From Terfezia claveryi (taxonomy: Eukaryota > Ascomycota > Pezizomycetes > Pezizales > Pezizaceae): 15,972 bases of DNA. The position numbers and the translations under genes were made by a program. The DNA lies in the NCBI GenBank assembly GCA_015179025.1, contig WHUX01000640.1:1-15972 (forward strand), read 5' to 3'. The notes beneath the pieces are model-generated. The model was given only the letters and a program-made list of their open reading frames with translations, was not told the origin of the DNA and searched no databases. This document shows positions 1 through 9,340 of the stretch, one piece after another; the stretch's first letter is position 1, and every line of letters begins with the position of its first letter.

Positions 1-640
1 GGACCTTACATCCTGCCAGAAGGACTTGGCCAATGAAAAGAGGACTGTCCAAACCCTGACCAGGGCCCTGGATACCATAAACCCTGGGAATCAGGCACCT
101 CAGGCCCCCAAAATACAGAACCTCCCCACTCCACCGAAATTTAAGGGCGAAAGGTCCCGCCTCAAACCTTGGAAAAATTCAATCAATATCAAGCTAAATG
201 GGGACGCTGCAAAGTTCCCCACCGTCCAACACCGCTTGGCCTACGTGTACGGCCTATTGGAAGATAAAGCCTTGGATTAAGTCCAACCATACGTCTAAGA
301 CTCGGGTATTAAATTAGCAGACGTTCCTGCACTATTCGCTATCCTCGATCGGGCGTTTGGAGATCCAGACCCGGCAGGAACAGCAACCAGAGCCCTTCGG
401 GCCCTAAGACAACGAGGCAATGACCTCTCGACATATGTAGCCGAATTCTCGAGGCTAGGGCAGAGGTACCATGGAACGACCAGGTAAAACTGGAACAGTT
501 CGAGGAGGGCCTTAGTGTCGAGATCAAAAAGCACCTTATTCTGTCTCCAGCCAAAACTCTTGAGGAGCACATCGACCTGGCCTCGCAGGTGGAACAAAGG
601 ACGGCCAGGTTGGGGATGCAACAGGCCCGGATCCATCCCC

Positions 641-718
641 CCAGAACCCATCGCAACCCCGCCTCCAGAATCAGCACCCCCAGAACCCATCGCAACCCCG
701 CCCCCAGAATCAACCTGA
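641..718 (+). repeat. 39 bp tandem duplication in outer gag
   Basis: Two copies of a 39 bp unit (641-679 and 680-718), each starting CCAGAACCCATCGCAACC, differ at a few bases. The unit is 13 codons, so the duplication keeps the frame and lengthens a Pro/Gln/Asn-rich linker just before the zinc knuckle. Confidence 0.85.
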
Positions 719-866
719 CCCAGTTAAGGCAGCACACCCTTCCATGGTAGCTGGGAGAACCACCCCAATGGACCTATCTTCGGGAGGACCTCGGCTTACT
801 CAGGGGGAAAGGGATCGCCGCCGCAACAATGGGCTATACATCGCCTGCGGCAAGGGAGACCACTTC

Positions 867-871
867 ATTGC
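867..871 (+). repeat. Left target-site duplication of inner element (ATTGC)
   Basis: ATTGC directly precedes the TGTAATGG start of the inner 5' LTR and recurs exactly at 9866-9870 after the 3' LTR. Five bases is the usual duplication size for Ty3/gypsy integrases. Confidence 0.95.
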
Positions 872-1067
872 TGTAATGGAGAACGTTATTTCATTACTTA
901 TATAATTGATTATATACTTTTGTATTTCCTATATTACTACTATGTTATGTAACTAAGCTCTCGGTTGAAGGACTAGCCTTCTACCACCTCCTATTGCTTT
1001 ATAAGCGTCCATAGCACGCAGAATTCGCTATGGGAAGTTCCATGGCACTTGCCATATGAAGACACCC

Positions 1068-1168
1068 TCATTATGGCCGCGTGACCTCTGTTTAAGGCGT
1101 GTGACTCATTACTATGGCCACATGACCATCGTTTATGGCGTGTGACTCATTACTATGGCCACATGACC
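1068..1168 (+). repeat. 41 bp tandem repeat in 5' LTR
   Basis: A diverged 38 bp unit (1068-1105), a 41 bp unit (1106-1146) and a partial unit (1147-1168), all of the form TCATTA(CTA)TGGCC…GGCGTGTGAC. It lies upstream of the TATA box, in the position of an upstream promoter element array. The 3' LTR has one unit more. Confidence 0.9.
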
Positions 1169-1246
1169 CCTTTTGTACAGCGCACCACCTTCTGGTGTGC
1201 TACCCTTTATTGTATTTATTTCCTTAGTCATCAGATCTCAGAGGAG

Positions 1247-1254
1247 TATAAATA
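1247..1254 (+). promoter_or_regulatory. TATA box of inner 5' LTR
   Basis: TATAAATA in the middle of the LTR, identical in the other LTR copy (9560-9567). It would drive the genomic transcript, starting roughly at 1275-1280 by usual TATA-to-start distance. Confidence 0.7.
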
Positions 1255-1260
1255 GGCCGC

Positions 1261-1280
1261 TGGATTCCCTCTGGAATCCA
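1261..1280 (+). other. Hairpin at predicted start of inner transcript
   Basis: TGGATTCC, loop CTCT, GGAATCCA: a perfect 8 bp stem with 4-base loop beginning 14 bases after the start of the TATA box. The same hairpin is at 9574-9593 in the 3' LTR. Confidence 0.7.
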
Positions 1281-1552
1281 CAGAAGAAACAGAAGAAGCA
1301 ACCAAGCAAGCACTCAGAGCAAGCAAGCCTATATTCTGATCAGATCAAGATCATATAGCTTAGATAGCACAAATCATATAAGATAGATTACACCAGTTAA
1401 TTACTGTTCCCTTTGGGAATATCCCACATAGTAATCTCCCTACCCTTCTGAGGTCTTACCTCAGCAGAACCAAAATACACAAACGTCCGGGCCTACGGAT
1501 ATAGATTGTATAAATGGTACCAAATGAATACTGTCTAGTACCATTCATTATA

Positions 1553-1896
1553 TTTTTTTTAACTTACTTACCTAATCTTTACTCTTAAATCCAAGGCCTG
1601 ATCAACCTTCGGATACCTTTATTACACTCACGCAAGTGTATACAATTCGACACCCAAGTGCACATATAAAATCGATATCGTTATTCAACTAGCTAGCCAA
1701 CAAAATCCAACAAACCAGACATCAGACTCTCAACTGCAGTACATCAACAAAAGACTTAGAAGCAAGCTAAGCAGAGCTCTAACGAGCAGTGGTATCCCAC
1801 ATTAAACAATCCCACCCTCGTTTACAACACTTTTCCCAATAAGATCGACAACTCATCTTGCACTCCTGGCAACCGCCATTACATCTGTACCTGTAA
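1553..1896 (+). other. Leader / primer-binding region of inner element
   Basis: 344 bp between the 5' LTR and the first plausible Gag codon. It begins with a run of eight T and then AACTTACTTACC. I see no TGG-starting stretch that would pair with a tRNA 3' end directly after the LTR, so the primer-binding site is either degraded or of a self-priming kind. No gene is visible here. Confidence 0.6.
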
Positions 1897-2367
1897 ATGC
1901 AGTACACCATTGAAAAACTGGCCCCCCAGGTCCCAGGAATAATTGGTCTAAACAACCAAGCGTCACAATCCCAAGGCTCAAATCTCGCTGCCTCCACTGC
2001 AGCCATTTCCTCCAGAAAAGAATTACCTCCATCAGAACCTTCCTTAGGCCCAGACATCTCTACCAATACCTCTGCGCCCCCAACGTCTACCTCAATAGAC
2101 CAATCAGAAAACGTGACACTCTTGCCGGAAGAACTAGAACTTGATTCTAGACCAGTAGAAAAGAAAAACCAGGACCATAAGAAACATCAGGATCCTGACA
2201 TCCAGCCTCACCAGCCTTGTAAGCCACCGAGCCAACAGAACCGTCAGTCGAACGGAGATTATAAGGATCATCAGCCACCACACCATCAGCACAGAAAGGT
2301 GCCAAAGAAGAAAAGTAACTCGACGATCATATCGCATAACCAGCTGCATTTGGTTGCGAACAGATGA
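1897..2367 (+). CDS. Possible N-terminal segment of inner Gag
   Basis: An open stretch of 156 codons starting at ATG 1897, directly upstream of the Gag frame and ending at TGA 2365-2367, four bases past the ATG of the next segment (2364). The product is polar, rich in Pro, Gln, Ser and Asn, with a basic His/Lys/Gln-rich tail (residues about 110-145). There is no recognisable domain. It may be the natural Gag N-terminus, joined to the next segment before a frameshift, or a separate 5' reading frame. The long open stretch in a region otherwise full of stops argues that it was once translated. Function unknown. Confidence 0.4.
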   Translation: MQYTIEKLAPQVPGIIGLNNQASQSQGSNLAASTAAISSRKELPPSEPSLGPDISTNTSAPPTSTSIDQSENVTLLPEELELDSRPVEKKNQDHKKHQDPDIQPHQPCKPPSQQNRQSNGDYKDHQPPHHQHRKVPKKKSNSTIISHNQLHLVANR

Positions 2368-3896
2368 CGAAATCAGACATAATGGCGTCTGAACTTAGTA
2401 AGAAGACTAAGAGGTCGAGACGGTTAACTATGTTACCCGAAGATATTAAGAAATTAGTAGAAGAAACTCCCAGAAAGACCAGATTTATAATTCCTAACAC
2501 AGAAGGGGAAATAAATCTGCCCATCGATATAGAAATAGGAGAACTAGGTGGAGCAGGAACCAAACTATATTTTAGTATGGCTTTACCTCTCGCACCAGAA
2601 GAATTTTGGAATAGATATCTTCCAACAATTGAGGAGATTTTGAAATATACTCGCTCAATGGGACATGCCCAATAGTATCATCCTGATGATACTCGACTCT
2701 TAATGGAAGCTGTAGCAAAACACTACTTATGGCTAACACCTTACCCATTCAAAGAAGAAGACTTAGAAATTAACGCATTTTTAAGTAAAGAATTAAGGAA
2801 ACCTGTTGTTCCGCTTTTAAGGAAACCGAATTGGGTAATAAATAACTGGGAAGAAATAATGGCATTTATGATGAGCGGCACTCATCTAGAAGAATCAGCA
2901 TATACCGCGGAGGATTTTTTCAATACTAGCAAAGAACTTCCAAGAGCGTTCCTGAGAACACCAAAAGATCAATCAAAAGGCAAAGGTCGAGCACCTGAGA
3001 CACCAGAAAGGAGGACTGGGTCAGCCAAAGAACCAGACGACAAAGACCAACCACCAGAAGATATAGAATTACCAGAAGACGATGATGATCTAGATACAGG
3101 ACTATACTAACAGCAGCAGAAAACACAAGGAGGAGGACGTAACCCCGATGATAGCGGAGATGATAGCTCGGACTCTGATAAGGCATCGTCAGTTGCAAGT
3201 CAAACTCTTAAAAGAAAACCCAAACGAGGAAAATCAGTTGAACACCAACAATGGGAATCTACAACAGGAATGGTTACAACGGGTAACCATAAAGCAACGA
3301 ATGCTTTAAAAGGAATAAAGATTGATATGCCAGAAAAATTAAGAGGAGAAGACAAAAAATGGCAAGACTCACAATATTTTGACTCTTAGGCCACAGCAAT
3401 GCAACGTTGGTTTGTTCTCAAAAGAATAGATTTAGAAGGCGCTTCAGCTCTGGAAATTGTTGGATTCAGAATGGAAGGGAGCACGCTCACTACTTATAAT
3501 CAATTCCTAAGAGAAAAAGGAAAGAATGCGACATTCTTTGGATTTATACTAGCGCTAAGGCATTTTCTGATACCCTCTACTAGTAAGGATATTTTGTGGA
3601 AACGATGAGAGACAGCCACACCATACAAGGACGGACGTCACATAGGAATCAAACAGTTTGCCAACTGGCTTACTGAAATGCAAATCAAATTGATTGACAA
3701 GGATGGCAAACAATCAATATCGCAGGAAGTAAAAAGAAGAAAGTTTCTTAATCACCTGCCTCCATACATGTCAGCTATATTAATTCCTTTAATCAAAGAA
3801 GAATGGTCATATGATCAGCTCGTGTATCAAGCGGAGTCATATGAAGCTTCCAAAAAGGATATTGCCCCACCATCCACACCAAATACATCCCGATGA
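2340..3896 (+). pseudogene. gag: Gag (capsid part) of inner element, four or more in-frame stops
   Basis: One frame is open from 2340 to 3896 except for stops at 2673 (TAG), 3108 (TAA), 3387 (TAG), 3606 (TGA) and 3894 (TGA). First possible start in this frame: ATG 2364. Parts in order: a basic N-terminus (KKTKRSRR), a conserved-looking domain (2430-2930), an acidic, Pro-rich linker ending in a run of Asp (about 3040-3100), a second basic patch (KRKPKRGK, about 3210-3235), then the retrotransposon-gag fold at about 3340-3870 (…QYFDS…, FLNHLPPYMS, YQAESYEASKK). This is the usual Gag arrangement of fungal gypsy elements. The stops fit CAG/CAA-to-TAG/TAA, TGG-to-TAG and CGA-to-TGA transitions. 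The frame shifts by one at about 3893 into the knuckle segment. Confidence 0.8.
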
Positions 3897-4243
3897 CAAC
3901 ACTTCGGAATGAAAATCGAAGTCACGGTCCACGTAGGGACCAGAATCAACGACAAAAAACAGGATTTAATCCTAGCAGCAATCCCAACACCAAACCCAAC
4001 ACAGAAAATCGGAAGGACTCAGATTGGGACACCATCACAAAAAAATTGGATCAGAATACGAAGATGCAATTAATTAAAGACAAGAAATGTCTATGGTGTT
4101 GGAACCCTGGACACTCCTACAAGGGCTGTAGGAAACGAAAAAATAAGGTACCCATGCGTACAGCCGCACAAGATTTAGCTATGCCGATAGCCAGCAAGGA
4201 TAAAAACAACAAGGATAAAATCAAGGAACGACCCTTGTCATGA
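3893..4243 (+). pseudogene. gag: Nucleocapsid part of inner Gag with CCHC zinc knuckle
   Basis: Continues Gag in the next frame. It has a basic Asn/Gln/Arg-rich stretch, then a canonical zinc knuckle C-x2-C-x3-G-H-x4-C at 4088-4129 (CLWCWNPGHSYKGC), followed by the basic patch RKRKNKV. This is the RNA-binding nucleocapsid end of Gag. The TGA at 4241-4243 may be the true end or a mutated codon: the same frame stays open after it into the protease segment, so Gag and Pol were probably one polyprotein. Confidence 0.85.
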
Positions 4244-4560
4244 CAGGTACCAGATTTTAGCAAGGTATTCGCTAAAGCTAACGAACACCCCACACTAGCT
4301 TTAATTGATCTCCAAACGAAGGGAGGAGACTTAATCAATTCTCAATTCGTACACCTGTACAAAATACCGACTAGAAGTATCGAGAAGAAATCATTAAGTA
4401 CTGTAATTAAAGGCTCAAAGGGAACATAGACAAAGCTTGTACTATCAAACTTAATTGGATAGGTTATGTAGAAGAACGAACGTTCTATGTAGCTCATTTG
4501 ACCGGATGGGACATGATACTAGGAGAACCTGCTCTTAGCAAAGTGGAGCAATAATTCCTG
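4244..4560 (+). pseudogene. pol: Aspartic protease of inner element, atypical active site
   Basis: Would cut the Gag-Pol polyprotein. Directly after the knuckle the frame reads LIDLQTKGGDLINSQFVHLY (from about 4299), which occupies the place of the active-site Asp loop of retropepsins, but the usual D-[ST]-G triad is replaced by D-L-Q-T-K-G. The second retropepsin motif, hydrophobic-hydrophobic-Gly, is present as WDMILGEPAL (about 4506-4536). There is a stop (TAG, about 4427) and a frame change between the two. I recall similar DLQT-x-G versions in mushroom gypsy elements, but that is memory and not a search. Assignment rests on position between knuckle and RT and on the two motifs. Confidence 0.65.
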
Positions 4561-4860
4561 CCCATCAGGAACCAGTTACTATCCAGCCGGAAAACATTCC
4601 ACGATTCCAGCTAAGTGTATGGAAGGGATCTAGACCATGGCGATGGTATAAGATCAGCGTATACACAGGTCAGCTGTGAATCAGTCACAGATTATAGTAA
4701 CCGGATAATTGGGAAAATATTAGTGACACAGATGAAACCGATTCAGAAAGAGAACTCGTGACAGCTGTTTCTACGGTACAGAAACAATTCAACCCTGTAA
4801 CGGAGTTTCCCTTATTATTTCCCAAGACAATTCCACGGGAATTACCCCACTAAGAAGATT
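4561..4860 (+). pseudogene. Degraded protease-RT linker
   Basis: 300 bp with stops in all frames. Short fragments resembling the linker before RT can be read (for example QFNPVTEFPLLFPKTIPREL near 4788-4847), so this is decayed pol and not a spacer. No domain is assigned. Confidence 0.5.
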
Positions 4861-6252
4861 AATCACTCTATCAAACCAAAAGCAGGAGCTACTTGGATAC
4901 CAAAATGGCGACACTCAGGACATCGATTTAGACAACAAATCCATGACAAATTAGTCGAAGAAGAAGCATCAGGTCGTATATATAGAGTAGAAAATGACAC
5001 AAATGCTATAGTCATGTTCACTATCCCTAAACGAGATAAACCGGAAGAAGCCAGACATGTCAATGACTATCGAGACCGCAATTTAGCCGTCGAACCGGAC
5101 CACACCCCATTGCCAGATATCAATGAAGCTATTGAACTAGTAGCGGAGAATCCCATTTGGACTAAGGTCGACTTAGCCGACGGATTTTTTAATATCAGGA
5201 ACGATGAAGAATCTGAGCAACACTCTACCTTTTTATGTCACATGGGATATTTCAGAAGTAGAGTTATGCAACAAGGGGATCGTAACGCACCTGCTACCAT
5301 GGTTCGCGTTATGCATGAAATTTTCAAGGACATGGTCTATAAAAATTTAATCATCTATATCGATGATATTATTATATTCTCTAAAACGTATGAAGAACAT
5401 GTAGAATTATTGAAGAAAGTACTTCAACGTCTACAGGATGGAAATTCTATCTCAAACAAAGCAAATGCCAGTTCGTTACTCCAAGATTGGAAATCTTAGG
5501 ACACGTTTTGACATCAGATGGATTACATGTAGACCCGAAGAAGAGGACTACTATATTAACATTTCCAACTCCTACAAGAAAAAAGGATCTTAGAGGATTC
5601 CTTGGAATCGTTAATTATCTCAGCAGATTTATTCCTGACTTGGCATCGTATGCAAGCACCCTGTCAGAACTGCAAGGAGAAACAAAGAAATGGGAATGGA
5701 CAGATACTCATAACGCAGTATTTGAAAAACTCAAGGAACTCGTGAATTCCCCACATGTTTTAAAACCCTGGAATAATGAATCTACTGAACCCAAATATTT
5801 AGTCTGTGATACTAGTGATGTAGGACTAGGATCTTGGATAGGTCAAGGACCGTTGACACACATCAGACCATCATGCTTCCACTCTAGAAAATTTAATCCA
5901 GCACAACTCAATTATCCTACCTTTCAAAAGGAATTATTAGCGATTATTGACTCATTAAAATTTTTTGAAGCACAATTGAGAGGTCACAAGTTCACTATCC
6001 TTACCGACCACAAACCGTTAGTAACCTTCCATACTCAAACGCCTGCAAGTCAAAAATTGAGGCGTGGCAAGATTACCTAATGGAATTTGATACAGACATA
6101 CAGCATACCGCAGGAAAGGAAAATTTGATAGCAGACGCTCTATCAAGAAAGCATAAATACTTGGACACTCCTACCACCGAGGACGAATACATCTCCAACA
6201 GCATCGATCCTCCTAACCGTACCTACAACGCAACATCTCTACCAACGCTTTA
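4861..6252 (+). pseudogene. pol: Reverse transcriptase and RNase H of inner element
   Basis: RT copies the element RNA and RNase H removes it. Frame 1 (about 4864-5440) has FTIPKRDKPEEAR…DYRDRN, then the first catalytic Asp in WTKVDLADGF (5170-5172), FLCHMGYFRSRVMQQGD, and the YIDD box (5356-5367) with both Asp present. A single-base loss at about 5440 moves the reading to frame 3, where LEILGHVL and FLGIVNYLSRFIPD (connection/thumb) follow. RNase H has CDTSDVGLGSW (Asp 5808-5810), QKELLAII and LTDHKPL, in the order D, E, D. Another shift near 6055 leads into frame 2 with HTAGKENLIADALSRKH, the final RNase H acid. All visible catalytic acids are kept; only the frame is broken. Confidence 0.93.
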
Positions 6253-6574
6253 AGAACTTTCTACTCACCAGAAACCTCTATGCAGAACAATATGGTTTCT
6301 CGCGGAGCTATCAATTTCAAGCATGTCGACTGCGACTTCAACAAATGTCGTGGAAGAGCCGAAGAACTTGGACACCATATCTTCTGTCCATACTTCGAGG
6401 GCATCCAGGACGAAGAAAGCGAATATGACATAATGAAGGAAGAAGAGTCCTCAGATGACGAGACTCTATCTACTATACCAGAAGAAGTTTTCAGCGGGTA
6501 TGATCGTGAACCCAATTAAACAAGAACAAACCCTTAACAGTTCTTGGACTAAGATATAGGCCTCCATCTTCTAA
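6253..6574 (+). pseudogene. Insert segment A: CX4CX8HX3C and acidic tail
   Basis: Lies just after RNase H. From about 6256 frame 1 is open to TAA 6517-6519. At 6331-6387 it reads CDFNKC…LGHHIFCPYF, that is C-x4-C-x8-H-x3-C, a possible zinc-binding unit of non-knuckle spacing. It is followed by a very acidic Glu/Asp/Ser stretch (about 6403-6516). Bases 6520-6574 have stops in every frame. I do not recognise this as a known retroviral domain. The segment is part of the same Pol since the frame before and after belongs to pol. Confidence 0.55.
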
Positions 6575-6883
6575 AACGCACAACAAAATACCTTCGCTCC
6601 TGAAGAAGCGAAAGAAATTGCTATCGACCTAGCTGATAGCAATTGGCAACAACACAAAAGGATGCACTGGTCCTTTTGCCGTGATTTTTACTGTCCAGTT
6701 CAATGCAGCTCCTACGCCATGAACAACCGCATGTTCACCGTCGAAACATGTGCAATCTGCAACCACCACGGACATGGCAGTTTGAACTGTGACCTGACAG
6801 CCTCAGTTCTTAAGAAGGAGAAGGAATTCCTTACGACTCGTATTGCGCATATCCTAGCCGCAAATAGCCTCAAAAGGAACTAG
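6575..6883 (+). pseudogene. Insert segment B: Cys-rich stretch plus CCHC knuckle
   Basis: Frame 2, open from 6575 to TAG 6881-6883. An Ala/Glu-rich helix-like start leads to HWSFCRDFYCPVQC (C-x4-C-x3-C, about 6665-6706), then CAICNHHGHGSLNC at 6749-6790, a textbook C-x2-C-x3-G-H-x4-C zinc knuckle. This is outside Gag, about 2.6 kb downstream of the Gag knuckle. A one-base shift at about 6870-6880 continues in frame 1 (segment C). Role unknown; binding of nucleic acid by zinc knuckles is the family expectation. Confidence 0.6.
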
Positions 6884-7800
6884 CACCAGTACAACAAACG
6901 CCAGCTTATCCACCTCCACCAGCTCTCAGCCGTGAAGAAGCTATCCAGGAAATCGGAGAATGGGCAAAAAGATGGATTGCCAACAAGCCGACACAACCCA
7001 CTCTCCAACCCAGCATTCAGTTCAGTAACCCTACCGAACAGATGAGCAACCGACAAATGGAACAGGAGATCATGAATACTCCTGTTGCCCCACAACAACC
7101 ATGGAATGCACCTCAACAACCAGCTGCAACTGCTAGCAGCAGTAACGCAATTCCAATCAACACCGCCGCCGTCACCACTCGTTCTAAAAAGCGAGTAGCC
7201 ATTGATGAAGATCTACCCTCTTTCATTCAAGACACCAAGACCTCCAGACAGCGTTGTGATTTCTGTAAGTTCTCAGGACATAATGCTTCTACATGCAAGG
7301 AGAAGAAACCCACTATCAATGACTTCAATACAAGGATCGAACCGACCCTCAACAAGCTCATTGAAGAGAAGCACATCAGCAACGGATGGGTAGACGACAA
7401 GGACTACTTCATCACACACTGGCTTGATCAAGGTACAGGTATGAAAGCCGCATATCAATCATGTATGAGAGTATGTCCTATCTGGAAGAACTATTATGAT
7501 ACCTTTGTGAATCGTAAGGATCATAGAAGAAAAGACGGATTTTTGTATGTCAAGAACCGACAAGGACAATGGAGACTAGTCTTGCCCTCTACCTTTAACA
7601 TCGAAGGTAAGAACTATCTCGAATTGGTTATTAAAGATGCACATGAAGCAACCGCTCATGGTGGCATTGAAAAAACGATGAAATATCTTACTGACCGATA
7701 TGATTGCCAGTCCTTTGCAGAACCAACTAAGGACTATATCAGAAGTTGTGATACTTGTCAATGGAAAAGTATTCCAACAAGGTGCCACTTGGACTCGTAA
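6868..7800 (+). pseudogene. pol: Insert segment C (second knuckle) running into integrase HHCC domain
   Basis: Frame 1 is open for over 300 codons. It starts with a Pro-rich tract and a helical EEAIQEIGEWAKRW stretch, then Gln/Pro/Ala-rich linker, then CDFCKFSGHNASTC (7255-7296), another perfect CCHC knuckle. After about 115 residues comes the integrase N-terminal zinc domain: H 7642, H 7657 (H-x4-H), then C 7747 and C 7756, giving H-x4-H-x29-C-x2-C. The frame is lost at about 7780, where the next part resumes in frame 3 (VPLGLVTLLHVPSRPW). It shows that the knuckle block and integrase were translated as one protein. Confidence 0.8.
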
Positions 7801-8360
7801 CCCTATTACATGTACCAAGCAGGCCATGGACTGACATATCGATGGATTTTCTTAAAGTAGCACCTGTGTTTACTAAGTGTTCAATTTTGTACCCGAATAT
7901 TCCTGTTGAAGAAGATCATGTAGTTTGTATTTCACACTTTGGACGATTGTTGATAGACAATCAGGATTCAAGTTTCTTATTCCTGTCTCAGATAATTTCA
8001 CAGCAGAACAATGTACTGCTACCTTTGATACTCATGTAGTCCCAACTATGGGATACCCTTTCTGTATTGTTTTTGACCGCGACACTCTTTTTATGTCAAC
8101 GCACTTTCAAGATTGGGCTAGGAATAAAGGAATCAAGTTGGAACCGTCCACCGCATATCATCCACGAGCAGACGGACAATCGGAAATTGTGAACCAAGAA
8201 ATTCTACAAGTAGCAAGAGCCTGTAAAATCGAAGGATTTGATTGGCTACAGAAACTACCAGAGATACAGTTGAAACTCAAACTAGGTATAATGCCGCTAG
8301 ACAGAATAGTCCCTTTTCCACACTATTTGGATTTAATGTACATCTTGGCATATCGATAGT
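7781..8360 (+). pseudogene. pol: Integrase catalytic core of inner element (DD35E kept)
   Basis: Would insert the cDNA. Frame 3 gives SRPWTDISMDFLK with the first Asp at 7845-7847. A shift near 7935 leads to frame 2: LWTIVDRQSGFKFLIPVSDN, then FDRDTLF with the second Asp at 8075-8077, then DGQSEIVNQ with Glu 8183-8185. The distance between second Asp and Glu is exactly 35 residues, the DD35E rule. The frame is lost again near 8275; the conserved RYNAARQNSPFSTLFGF part that follows the core is read in another frame from about 8280. Confidence 0.92.
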
Positions 8361-8748
8361 TCCATACCCCATTAATGCATATGTACCCGCAAATGAACAT
8401 CATTAGGTAAGTCTAAAAACCTATATGACGCCAAGAAGACTCAAGCATGTCAAGCGAACAAACGACGACCCAATACAGCCAAATTTTCAGTCGGACAACA
8501 AGTTATGCTTTCCTCAGAAAATATCAACCTATCGAATGTCTCACCCAAGCTCAAACCAAAATGGCTAGGCCCATTTCCCATTATTTCAGTAATCGGAAAC
8601 GTAATAACTATAGCCTAGACCTATCCAGTCAACCTGACCTCCACCTCATATATAATACTTTTCATATCAGCAAACTCAAACCATACTACAAAAACGATCC
8701 CACCCAGTTCCCTCATAGACAATCTCAGGAACCAGGACCAATTCAAGA
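8361..8748 (+). pseudogene. pol: Integrase C-terminal region of inner element
   Basis: Decayed part after the core. In the frame open from 8447 the end reads TFHISKLKPYYKND (about 8657-8700), the stretch that normally closes the integrase C-terminal (GPY/F-like) domain and leads to the chromodomain. The upstream half can be read only by changing frame (pieces such as KWLGPFPI near 8560-8585). Confidence 0.7.
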
Positions 8749-8975
8749 AGATCGTTATGAAGTTGAAAATGTATTAGAATTCAGAACAGCTCCTCGAACT
8801 GGAGAAAGACAATATAAGGTCAGATGGCTAGGATACTTCCTAAATATAATTCCTGGGTAAACGCCAAGGATATCACCACTAAATTCTTCAAGACTTCTGG
8901 ACGACCGGAAGCATGGAAGACATATTCAAGAGACATCGAAGGACAAAGGAAAACAAGGACCACGAACCAGAGATG
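8749..8975 (+). pseudogene. pol: Chromodomain of inner Pol, frameshifted
   Basis: Begins EDRYEVENVLEFR and continues RQYKVRWLGY, the beta strands of a chromodomain with the first aromatic and the Trp of the methyl-lysine cage. A one-base shift at about 8838-8842 moves the rest (NSWVNAKDITTKFF) to frame 1, ending at TGA 8973-8975. Chromodomains at the Pol end define chromoviruses and are thought to direct insertion to H3K9-methylated chromatin. Confidence 0.85.
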
Positions 8976-9137
8976 AGATCCGAGCTTCATCCAACAAGAA
9001 CGGATAGAATCATGAGTCAAGGAAACACTAAGGATATTCATGTTAATGCTAATGTATTAACAATGCATCAAATCTTAGGACGTATGGAAACCAATATGGC
9101 AGAGCGAAGGAAGTAAGGATAGGAAATCCTTCTATGT
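8976..9137 (+). other. Tail of inner element between chromodomain and purine tract
   Basis: About 160 bp. Frame 3 is open from 8913 to 9116 (67 codons, charged, ending AERRK) and may be a C-terminal extension of Pol in a shifted frame. No domain is recognised. Confidence 0.4.
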
Positions 9138-9144
9138 AGGGAAG
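9138..9144 (+). other. Short polypurine tract of inner element
   Basis: AGGGAAG abuts the first base of the 3' LTR, the position of the plus-strand primer. It is short; the purine-rich stretches a little upstream (9106-9126) could contribute. Confidence 0.5.
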
Positions 9145-9340
9145 TGTAATGGAGAACGTTATTTCATTGCTTATATAATTGATTATATACTTTTGAATTT
9201 CCTATATTACTACTATGTTATGTAACTAAGCTCTCGGTTGAAGGACTAGCCTTCTACCACCTCCTATTGCTTTATAAGCGTCCATAGCACGCGGAATTCG
9301 CTATGGGAAGTTCCATGGCACTTGCCATATGAAGACACCC

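Larger units (their letters stand above)
2..871 (+). pseudogene. gag: Gag of outer element (5' part, degenerate, cut by insertion)
   Basis: Structural capsid/nucleocapsid protein that would bind and package the element's RNA. The frame is already open at base 2, so the N-terminus is outside the window. Frame 2 reads to a TAA at 278-280, continues past a second TAA (296-298), then shifts at about 470 to frame 1 (…NDQVKLEQFEEGL…, typical capsid C-terminal helix region), and shifts again near 645 to frame 3. The last part is a Pro/Gln/Asn-rich linker, then PMDLSS, then a zinc knuckle at 837 onwards. The knuckle's first Cys is Tyr (TAC 837-839) and the Gly before His is Asp (GAC 858-860). The inner element interrupts the knuckle after its His; the last Cys is at 9875-9877. 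Recognition rests on the knuckle spacing and on what follows; confidence is high for Gag, none for function. Confidence 0.85.
872..1552 (+). repeat. 5' LTR of inner element
   Basis: 681 bp, starts TGTAATGGAG and aligns end to end with 9145-9865. It ends ATTATA where the 3' LTR ends ATTACA, so the canonical terminal CA has become TA. The terminal inverted repeat is TGTAAT/ATTACA. It contains a TATA box (1247-1254), a hairpin at 1261-1280, and a tandem array at 1068-1168. Near the 3' end AATGGTAC (1513-1520) and GTACCATT (1538-1545) form a perfect 8 bp inverted repeat. Confidence 0.97.

Noticed and set aside
295..737. Two overlapping minus-strand frames of about 130 codons
   Set aside because: Antisense to outer gag; the repeat in them is the 39 bp duplication read backwards.
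1173..1358. 61-codon frame in the 5' LTR, repeated at 9486-9671
   Set aside because: Present in both LTRs only because these are copies; it spans the TATA box and the hairpin and has no domain.
6253..7320. Insert as an envelope gene or a separate transposon
   Set aside because: No signal peptide or membrane segment, no terminal repeats or duplications, and its last part is in frame with the integrase.
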